Below are positions 58,155-64,000 of a stretch of DNA of 64,000 nucleotides, in pieces. The stretch is taken from contig JAIRWY010000048.1 of assembly GCA_031268675.1 (NCBI GenBank), positions 1-64,000 on the forward strand. The letters run 5' to 3'. This DNA is from Candidatus Ancillula glyptotermitis. Lineage in GTDB: Bacteria > Actinomycetota > Actinomycetes > Actinomycetales > Bifidobacteriaceae. Made by a program: the position numbers and the translations under genes. Under the pieces are notes generated by a model that saw only the letters and a program-made list of their open reading frames with translations, made no database searches and was not told where the DNA came from. Position 1 is the first letter of the stretch. Every line of letters starts with the position of its first letter.

Positions 58155-58289
58155 ATAAAACGCTACTATTTAAGGTGTTGATGATGGATGTGGATGCACA
58201 AAAAGCAAAAGTTGATGATAATACTCAAGGTGTCCTACTTTAGATGCAAATCCAGCCAAAAGCAAAATGTCATAGGTGTGTGATATAAT
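58155..58289 (+). repeat. Repeated promoter module, copy D, with the promoter of the trpG-trpE fusion
   Basis: It contains GTTGATGATAA and AAAAGCAAAATGTCATAGG as in copies B and C, then extended -10 TGATATAAT (hexamer 58284-58289) 6 nt before ATG 58296. A nearby block GCTACTATTTAAGGTGTTG resembles one at 18318-18340. In the rest of the intergenic stretch 57891-58154 I see no gene. Confidence 0.7.
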
Positions 58290-58295
58290 GAATAT

Positions 58296-60440
58296 ATGAG
58301 AGTTTTGCTAATTGATAACTACGATTCGTTTACCTACAACATATATCAGTATTTAGCTGAGATGGGTTGTTCTGTTTTAGTTGTTCGCAATGATAAAATT
58401 ACTCTAGCTGAAATAGAAAAACTTAATCCTGATACCATATTCTTGTCTCCAGGACCAAAAGATCCACAAAATGCTGGAATATGCCTAGAAGTTATTAGAA
58501 ATTATCATAATTCAATACCAATATTTGGAATTTGTCTTGGGCATCAAGTAATTGCAGAAGCATTCGGTGGAAATATAGTTAATGCAGGTACAATATTGCA
58601 TGGAAAAACTTCTCTTATCCATCCACTAAATATCGGTATTATGACGCTTGATGAGCCTTTTTTGGCTACGAGATATCACTCACTAATTGTTGAAAAACAA
58701 ACACTTCCAGATTGTTTACTTATTACAGCTGAAACTGATGATGGTTGCATTATGGGGTTAAAACACAAAGACTGGGATGTTGAGGGAGTTCAATTTCACC
58801 CAGAGTCTATATTAACATCAAGAGGGAAGTTGCTCATCAAGAATTTTCTGGAACGAGTACCTATGCGTGCTAACAAAGATTATGAAATTTTTGATAAGTT
58901 GATTAGTGCTACACATGCTTTAGGTGTAGCAAAAACACACAAAAGTTCAATTATTGAGCAAACCGTTCAGATAGTATCTCATGATCTAGATATATTCCAA
59001 CTGTTTAAAATGCTAAAAATGCAATACCATGAAGATGAAATATGTATACTAGATTCTGCTAGTGGGCCCAAAGATGACCGAAATATGAGCATAATTGGAG
59101 TGAATCCGAAATTTGATTTAATACTAGAAAACGGTAAGTTGTACTTAAAAACACAGTATTTGGAAATTGAAAAAGCATTTAGAGATGAACTTTTTGATCT
59201 TTATAACGAAAATGGTTATTTTTTACTACCAGATGGTAAATTCTCAAGTTTTTACAACCGGATACAAGGAATGTTCAGAACTAATTCTACACTAAAGTTT
59301 TCAAACGGACTAATTGGTATGTTTTCTTACGAGTATTTGCATTATCTTGATGATATTCCGCGAGAAAAACAAAAAGATGTTGATACTCCAGATGTTCATT
59401 TGACTTACTATTCGCACATATTGACGAATGAAGGTGATAAAGTGTTGCTAATTTCAAATAGTATAACTAGCGATGTGCAAGAACAAACTACTTTACTTGT
59501 AGACTTTATAAAATTACAAGTTGTTCATGAAAATTCTGATAAAAATTCTGCTGGTAGTAGTAGTAGTGAAAAAACTAATACTGTTGAACATAAGGTTGAT
59601 GCTATACCAGTTTCAGAAACTTTTTCGCATGATGAATACATAAAAAATGTTGAAATAGCAAAAAACTATATCAAAGCTGGAGATATATTTCAGGTCCAGT
59701 TGGGTATTAGAAAAACAATGAAAGTAGACGTTAATTCTCTTGCTCTTTATGAAATGCTAAGAGCGGAAAATCCATCTCCGTATATGTTTTTCTGGAGTAG
59801 AAATAACTGTACACTAATTGGGAACAGTCCAGAATTGCAGTTGAAAGTTATTGGTTCTGATGTTTTGATTCGTCCAATAGCGGGTACATCAAAAGGTAAG
59901 GGGCAGAATTCTACTGAACGCGAGCGTGTAATTCATGAGTTGAAGAGTAGTGAAAAAGAGCAAGCTGAACATATAATGTTGGTGGACTTGGCTCGAAATG
60001 ATGTTGGAGTTTGGAGCAAGCCTGGAAGTGTCAAAGTTGATGACTTAATGAGTATTGCGGAATATTCCCATGTGTTCCATATAGTGTCATCTGTTAGTGG
60101 AAAGCTGGTTGAAGGTGTTAATCCAGTTGCTGTTTTTGAGGCAACTTTTCCTGCAGGAACGCTAACTGGTGCTCCAAAAATTCGCGCAATGGAAATAATT
60201 CAGGAACTTGAAAAATCAGAGCGTGGAGCGTACGGAGGTGCTTTCACATTTATTGACTTCAACGGTAATATCATGTCATCGATTATAATCCGCACCATTA
60301 TAAAGGAGGGAAATAATTACCACTTCCAGAGTTCTGCAGGAATTGTAATAAACTCAGATACAGAAAGTGAATGGAATGAACTGCAGTACAAAACTCAAAT
60401 GCTTAAAAATGCACTTGGAGCAATCGCAGGTGCAAGTTAG
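58296..60440 (+). CDS. trpGE: Glutamine amidotransferase-chorismate-binding fusion (anthranilate synthase type)
   Basis: 714 residues. Residues 1-190 are a class I glutamine amidotransferase: IDNYDSFTYNI, LSPGPKDP, catalytic GICLGHQ (Cys80) and QFHPES (His168, Glu170). The rest is a chorismate-binding domain: LIGNSPELQLKV, RPIAGTSKGKG, ELKSSEKEQAEHIMLVDLARND, AGTLTGAPKIRAMEIIQELE, RGAYGGAFTFIDFNGN and SSAGIVINSD. PIAGT fits anthranilate synthase (TrpE); aminodeoxychorismate synthase usually has PIKGT. The domain order (amidotransferase first) is however that of PabA-PabB fusions, since TrpE-TrpG fusions usually run the other way. The mRNA is predicted leaderless. Product would be anthranilate for tryptophan, with aminodeoxychorismate as the alternative. 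The stop overlaps that of nrdH on the other strand. Confidence 0.82.
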   Translation: MRVLLIDNYDSFTYNIYQYLAEMGCSVLVVRNDKITLAEIEKLNPDTIFLSPGPKDPQNAGICLEVIRNYHNSIPIFGICLGHQVIAEAFGGNIVNAGTILHGKTSLIHPLNIGIMTLDEPFLATRYHSLIVEKQTLPDCLLITAETDDGCIMGLKHKDWDVEGVQFHPESILTSRGKLLIKNFLERVPMRANKDYEIFDKLISATHALGVAKTHKSSIIEQTVQIVSHDLDIFQLFKMLKMQYHEDEICILDSASGPKDDRNMSIIGVNPKFDLILENGKLYLKTQYLEIEKAFRDELFDLYNENGYFLLPDGKFSSFYNRIQGMFRTNSTLKFSNGLIGMFSYEYLHYLDDIPREKQKDVDTPDVHLTYYSHILTNEGDKVLLISNSITSDVQEQTTLLVDFIKLQVVHENSDKNSAGSSSSEKTNTVEHKVDAIPVSETFSHDEYIKNVEIAKNYIKAGDIFQVQLGIRKTMKVDVNSLALYEMLRAENPSPYMFFWSRNNCTLIGNSPELQLKVIGSDVLIRPIAGTSKGKGQNSTERERVIHELKSSEKEQAEHIMLVDLARNDVGVWSKPGSVKVDDLMSIAEYSHVFHIVSSVSGKLVEGVNPVAVFEATFPAGTLTGAPKIRAMEIIQELEKSERGAYGGAFTFIDFNGNIMSSIIIRTIIKEGNNYHFQSSAGIVINSDTESEWNELQYKTQMLKNALGAIAGAS

Positions 60441-60694
60441 CTTGAAACAACCCTCGTATCCGCAAGTTCTTTTATCTTGTCGATTCTAAATCCGCACCAA
60501 ATATCTTCATTCCCATAATCATCCAGAACAGTAACTACTGGAGCAGTCTGAAAATTGTACTTGTCTAATATAGCAGCTGCATTAGGATCCTTCTTTATAT
60601 CCAATAGAGTATACTCAACTCCATACTTGTCCAAAAAAAGACAGGTATTTCTACATTGTACACAATTATCCAACGAGTATACCGTAACTACCAT
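60437..60694 (-). CDS. nrdH: Glutaredoxin-like NrdH redoxin
   Basis: 85 residues with the thioredoxin fold: VTVYSLDNCVQCRNTCLFLDKYGVEYTLLDIKKDP, with the redox pair in CVQC (NrdH proteins commonly have CVQC), then TAPVVTVLDDYG carrying the cis-Pro, and WCGFRIDKIKEL, where the W-S/C-G-F-R pattern is characteristic of NrdH. It donates electrons to class Ib ribonucleotide reductase. NrdI, NrdE and NrdF are not adjacent here. The C-terminal TAA overlaps the TAG of the trpG-trpE fusion on the other strand by two bases. ATG 60694 has AGAAAGG upstream. Confidence 0.9.
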   Translation of the reverse strand: MVVTVYSLDNCVQCRNTCLFLDKYGVEYTLLDIKKDPNAAAILDKYNFQTAPVVTVLDDYGNEDIWCGFRIDKIKELADTRVVSS

Positions 60695-60781
60695 ATTAAA
60701 CCTTTCTACTTTGAGCTATCCATTAACTACAATTAACAACCTTTCAAAACTAAAAGTACATCAATGTATTTAACATTGTAC

Positions 60782-60790
60782 ATTATAGCA
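60782..60790 (-). promoter_or_regulatory. Extended -10 promoter of nrdH
   Basis: Minus strand TGCTATAAT; the hexamer is 60782-60787. A leader of about 80 nt follows. No good -35, only T-rich sequence. Confidence 0.5.
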
Positions 60791-60995
60791 CAGTAAATTA
60801 TTTTTTTTGTAATTTTTCCTTAAAATTTGTAAAATTATACAGAAACTTAGTGAAGACAACATTTTGCGGAAATGGACGGTAGGTAATAATGCAAACTTTA
60901 TCACTTATTTTGCCAAAGTGCATTAAAATACAGGTTAAACTTCTATTTTGAGCGTAATGAGCGTAACTACTTTATCAGTTTTTAAGAATGTTTGC

Positions 60996-61148
60996 TTACT
61001 GTAGATCTTGAGACAAGTCAACACTTAATGTTTTCAACAATTCTATACTAGCTTCACTCCTAAATGCTTTCCAATATCCTTTTACTGCATACTTCATTTG
61101 TGCGCTCTTCAACGCATCTATTATTCTTTTGACACTATAATTTGCCAC
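60996..61148 (-). pseudogene. Open fragment of 50 codons, likely gene remnant
   Basis: The minus strand reads VANYSVKRIIDALKSAQ, then MKYAVKGYWKAFRSEASIEL, then LKTLSVDLSQDLQ and a stop. The composition looks protein-like, in contrast to its surroundings, but there is no SD and a stop lies directly upstream. It may be the C-terminus of a decayed gene; I do not recognise it. It sits in the same IS-rich stretch as the next two entries. Confidence 0.35.
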
Positions 61149-61380
61149 CTAGTTTGAAGTAGAGCATTTTGACTATTACTAGAGTAATAAAACAAGTCAA
61201 AAAGTACATCTCAATTTTTTATATCTTGAAGTGTTACTTTCAAATACTTCTACTTTTTACTATGTGTTAGTACTAGCATGCGCCCAAAATTCCAGGCACT
61301 TTGAGCATTTGGTGCTGATGAAGAAAGGAGCTATCGCGCTGTTTAATTATATACACCTTGTGCATCTTATACTTGTTGAT

Positions 61381-61578
61381 TTATATATATGTGTACATTT
61401 TTGCACTAGATGCTCTTAACCAGTTTTTTAAAGTATGAACACTAGTAATATCTAGTTCCTCACAAATTTCCTGTTTAGTACAGCTACTGTTAATAAGGTA
61501 GACTGCTTTACTCTTAAGCTCGTTAGAATAAACCTAGTGTTCACTTGATGGTGTTTTGTTTTGCACATGTCTTTGCAT
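61381..61578 (-). pseudogene. Remnant of an IS3-type OrfA transposase (helix-turn-helix)
   Basis: Translation on the minus strand: MQRHVQNKTPSSEH, one in-frame TAG, then VYSNELKSKAVYLINSSCTK, QEICEELDITSVHTLKNWLR and a stop at 61381. It matches the N-terminal HTH of IS3/IS911-type OrfA ('Y..elK..av.l......s..eia.elgis..tl..W'). The internal stop and the loss of everything downstream make it a dead fragment. Confidence 0.6.
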
Positions 61579-61656
61579 TTTCTGTTCCAGCATACAAACC
61601 ACCTGTTCCTTTTCTGCAGTTTAGTACACTATCTCCTTTATAATTTCCAAAACTGC

Positions 61657-61808
61657 TCATTTGTTTACTTCTTCTGGTCTTTGGCTAATGTATATTGTGT
61701 TTGGGCTTCTATGCATACTATTGGCAATACATCTTATTGATGTAATCCCATTTCGTACAATTGCTTTATCCTTCGTCTTTCCCCTAAGCTTAAATGAGTA
61801 AATGCCAT
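61657..61808 (-). pseudogene. Remnant of an IS30-family transposase N-terminus
   Basis: From ATG 61808 the minus strand reads MAFTHLSLGERRRIKQLYEM, GLHQ and a stop. One frame over it continues TSIRCIANSMHRSPNTIYIS, QRPEEVNK, stop. This is the IS30 start ('M.yTHLtleER..I..l...g.siraIA..l.RSpsTI.rEi') with a frameshift and truncation. Other intergenic DNA between 60800 and 61900 shows no intact gene. Confidence 0.65.
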
Positions 61809-61914
61809 ACTAATATTACACATGTATTTGAACTTCCTTTTGTTAGGACTGGGACTATCAAAACCACACAAATGTTAACATAACAAGAAATTTAATGGTA
61901 TTATGTAAAAATAT

Positions 61915-61978
61915 CAGGTGTCCTAATTACTATGCGGATACAACCCCAGTTGAAAATGTCATACCCCTATGGTATAAT
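61915..61978 (+). repeat. Repeated promoter module, copy E, with the promoter of the carboxypeptidase gene
   Basis: AGGTGTCC...GCGGAT...GTTGAAAATGTCATA matches copies A and C. The -35 TTGAAA (61950-61955), a 17-nt spacer and extended TGG-TATAAT (hexamer 61973-61978) follow, and ATG 61985 comes after 6 nt. The core differs (ACCCCTATGG in place of AGGCATGTGG). Confidence 0.7.
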
Positions 61979-61984
61979 GAAGGT

Positions 61985-63340
61985 ATGAAAGTGCGCATGC
62001 GGTCTAAGATTTTACTAGTTGGTGTTGTGTTTGTTGTTGCGATTTTGCTAGTGTATTCTTTACTACGGCTTGGTGATCGTGATTTTATAGCATATGCAAC
62101 ACCTGAACATGCAATCCTTGATCTTGAAAATACTAGTTTAGGTACGCACCCAGTAAGTATTAACTATTCTGATAATGAATACTCTGCAATTGGTGCATTT
62201 TACTACGAGAACGGAAAATTTCAGGAAATTGGTACGCGTTATGCAAATGAAAAAGTAGCCACTAAACAGCGCCCAATTGCTTCAATTGCGAAAGTAATAA
62301 CTGCGCTAGTTGTGCAGAGTCGTCTGTCAATTAGTAGTAATAATCCTGGTGATATAGTAACTATTAGTGGTAATGACGAAAATGATTGGAAAAAAGCAGT
62401 TAGCCAGAATGAGACTAATTTACCAGTATACAGTGGTGCGAGTTACACATATGCGAAAATGCTTCAGGGAATGTTAACGGTCAGCGCGAATAATATTGCA
62501 AACTTACTAGCAACTTCAACTTTTGGTTCATTTGCGAACTACAAAAAAGCTGCTAATGAGTACTTAATAGCACACAATTTGAATGCAACAACTATAGGAG
62601 ATGATGCAAGTGGATTTGATTCGTCGACAACTTCAAGTCTGAAAGACCTTGTTGAACTTGGTAAATTAACACTTGAGGACAACTTCTTAAAAGATGCTGT
62701 TTCACACGAAAATATTCAGTGGTGCGCAAGTAGTGGCGAGACCAATTGCTCAGAGTACTACTCAACAAATGCACTTCTGGGTACTGACGGATTCGTGGGG
62801 ATTAAGACTGGATTTACTGATGATGCTGGTGGATGCTTCTTGTTCGCAACAAAACGACAAGTGCAAAATACAGATGTTTATTTAATCGGTGCAGTTTTGG
62901 GTTCACCTAGTGTTAGTACACGGTTCTATATTGCAAAAGACATTGCAGATTCAGTAGATTTGCAAAATTCTAGTGATGATACAAGTTTTAGCAGTTTTTC
63001 AACTTCATCTTGGGAACTTGGTAAAATTGATGTTTTGCAAAATACTGCAGTTGTCGCTAAATATCAAACAGTATGCAATGGCGAGGTGAAAGCAGTTGTA
63101 GAAAATCCCGCTGATTTGAATAGTATTATATGGAGTGATGACATTAAAACAGGTATTACATATCACTTTGATGCATTAACTCGTAGCACAAAATTTGGAG
63201 ACAAAATTGGCACCATTTCATTTAATAAGAAAGATTTTCCTATTGTGATTCAACCGAGTAGTTCTCAAAAAGAAGCTGAAAATGGGCAGTCTTGGTTCAC
63301 AAAATTGCGTTGTAAAATTTCTGGACATGGATTATCTTGA
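61985..63340 (+). CDS. D-alanyl-D-alanine carboxypeptidase (peptidase S11)
   Basis: 451 residues from ATG 61985; the longer in-frame start at 61895 lies upstream of the promoter. An N-terminal signal-anchor (about 8-27) exports it. The three active-site motifs of penicillin-binding proteins of the S11 family are present: SIAK (Ser100, Lys103), SANN in GMLTVSANNIANLL, and KTG in GIKTGFTDDAGGC. It trims the terminal D-Ala from peptidoglycan pentapeptides and thereby limits cross-linking. A second domain of about 130 residues follows. An extra CASSGETNCSEYY stretch before KTG contains two Cys that could form a disulfide. It is transcribed as a leaderless mRNA. Confidence 0.9.
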   Translation: MKVRMRSKILLVGVVFVVAILLVYSLLRLGDRDFIAYATPEHAILDLENTSLGTHPVSINYSDNEYSAIGAFYYENGKFQEIGTRYANEKVATKQRPIASIAKVITALVVQSRLSISSNNPGDIVTISGNDENDWKKAVSQNETNLPVYSGASYTYAKMLQGMLTVSANNIANLLATSTFGSFANYKKAANEYLIAHNLNATTIGDDASGFDSSTTSSLKDLVELGKLTLEDNFLKDAVSHENIQWCASSGETNCSEYYSTNALLGTDGFVGIKTGFTDDAGGCFLFATKRQVQNTDVYLIGAVLGSPSVSTRFYIAKDIADSVDLQNSSDDTSFSSFSTSSWELGKIDVLQNTAVVAKYQTVCNGEVKAVVENPADLNSIIWSDDIKTGITYHFDALTRSTKFGDKIGTISFNKKDFPIVIQPSSSQKEAENGQSWFTKLRCKISGHGLS

Positions 63341-63348
63341 AAGAAAAG

Positions 63349-63378
63349 TGGACAATTATGTTCAATATATGGTATACT
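63349..63378 (+). promoter_or_regulatory. Promoter of nadK (leaderless)
   Basis: TGGACA (63349-63354), 18-nt spacer, extended TGG-TATACT (hexamer 63373-63378), and ATG 63386 after 7 nt. Confidence 0.6.
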
Positions 63379-63385
63379 ATTAGGC

Positions 63386-64000
63386 ATGAGCATAAAAAAT
63401 GTATTAGTTGTACATAAATCTCATTCATATCAAGGTGCAGGCGATTTAAATCCTGCCAGTGATGATTTGTTTTTTGATGAAATTGTTGCATTTTTACAAG
63501 GTGAAGGTGTTCAGGTGAGTTTTGATGCTGACGGTGAAACCACATTTGATTTGGCAATTTCATTGGGTGGTGATGGGACTATTTTGAGTACAGCACAGAA
63601 ACTACGCGGAACTTCAACACCAATATACGGTATAAATCTGGGGCATGTGGGGTTTTTGGCGGAAGGAACACCTTCAAATGCACAAGAGAGTATTAAATAC
63701 TTGCTAAATGGCAAGTACAGTATACAGGAGCGTGGAATTTTGAACGTGCAGATTGCATATCCTGATGGAACACATGCAGATGACTGGGCAATAAATGAGG
63801 CTGCACTGGAAAAAGCAGGTGTTGCTGGTGAGTATTTTGGAATGCTCAATACACGTCTGGAGGTTGATTCAGTTGCACTTTCAAGTTACGGCTGTGATGG
63901 AATTATCGTATCTACTCCAACTGGTTCAACGGCACATGCATTTAGCGGTGGAGGTCCTATTGTCTGGCCTGAAGTTGAGGCAATTGTTGTGGTTCCTGTT
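63386..64000 (+). CDS. nadK: NAD kinase, N-terminal part (runs off window)
   Basis: 205 codons are visible and the frame is open to the window edge. It phosphorylates NAD+ to NADP+. The nucleotide-binding motif SLGGDGTILSTAQ is near residue 60, followed by YGINLGHVGFLAE, NEAALEK with the catalytic-site Asn-Glu, and CDGIIVSTPTGSTAHAFSGGGPIVWPEVEAIVVVPV, the typical second half of the active site. The C-terminal 80-100 residues are missing. In many Actinomycetota recN or a tlyA-type methyltransferase gene is a neighbour; that cannot be checked here. Confidence 0.93.
   Translation, partial: MSIKNVLVVHKSHSYQGAGDLNPASDDLFFDEIVAFLQGEGVQVSFDADGETTFDLAISLGGDGTILSTAQKLRGTSTPIYGINLGHVGFLAEGTPSNAQESIKYLLNGKYSIQERGILNVQIAYPDGTHADDWAINEAALEKAGVAGEYFGMLNTRLEVDSVALSSYGCDGIIVSTPTGSTAHAFSGGGPIVWPEVEAIVVVPV

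Noticed and set aside
61231-61419. 62-codon plus-strand frame in the IS graveyard
   Set aside because: It lies largely opposite and beside the recognisable transposase remnant on the minus strand and has no ribosome site.

Overview
The window looks like a chromosomal segment of a low-GC member of the Actinomycetota, most like the Bifidobacteriales. This rests on gene content and not on a database search: a fused biotin carboxylase/BCCP followed by a PccB-type carboxyltransferase, groES without groEL, the order purK-purE, a stand-alone nrdH, tsaE next to a tsaB-rimI-tsaD fusion, and many promoters that fire directly onto a start codon (leaderless genes), which are common in Actinomycetota. DNA is AT-rich throughout, so the long G-runs stand out.

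Layout. 0-4.4 kb: start of an exported protein, a polytopic membrane protein with a G/C tract inside its reading frame, an aldose-1-epimerase-like enzyme, a membrane-anchored protein with an internal repeat, and the remnant of a hexapeptide acetyltransferase. 4.4-18.3 kb: a block of core metabolism (accBC-accD, groES-guaB-dedA-purK-purE, an SLH-type surface protein with a dicarboxylate-type symporter, and nif3-fhs on the other strand), bounded by two roughly 305-bp, nearly identical inverted repeats that each end in the promoter of the outermost gene. 18.5-22.1 kb: a UDP-sugar dehydrogenase and an O-acyltransferase. 22.2-30.3 kb: tightly packed murF-mraY-murD-ftsW-tsaE-tsaB/rimI/tsaD. 30.5-55.9 kb: one gene of 8,464 codons for a surface protein made of about 45 SpaA/Cna-B-like modules. 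55.9-57.9 kb: an apparently secreted SUKH-domain protein and a WHH-type nuclease fused to a related SUKH domain. 58.3-64 kb: a TrpG-TrpE-type fusion, NrdH, a 1.2-kb graveyard of IS remnants, a D,D-carboxypeptidase and the start of NAD kinase.

The connecting theme is switchable surface expression. Four G-tracts of about 11-13 bases lie in or just upstream of four surface-related units: inside the membrane-protein ORF, between the -35 and -10 of the SLH/symporter operon, between the -35 and -10 of the UDP-sugar dehydrogenase/acyltransferase operon, and upstream of the giant adhesin next to three 11-bp direct repeats. Together they look like a slippage-driven phase-variation set. A second theme is a repeated promoter module (five copies) that drives unrelated housekeeping genes, in most cases as leaderless transcripts with exactly 6 nt between the -10 hexamer and ATG.
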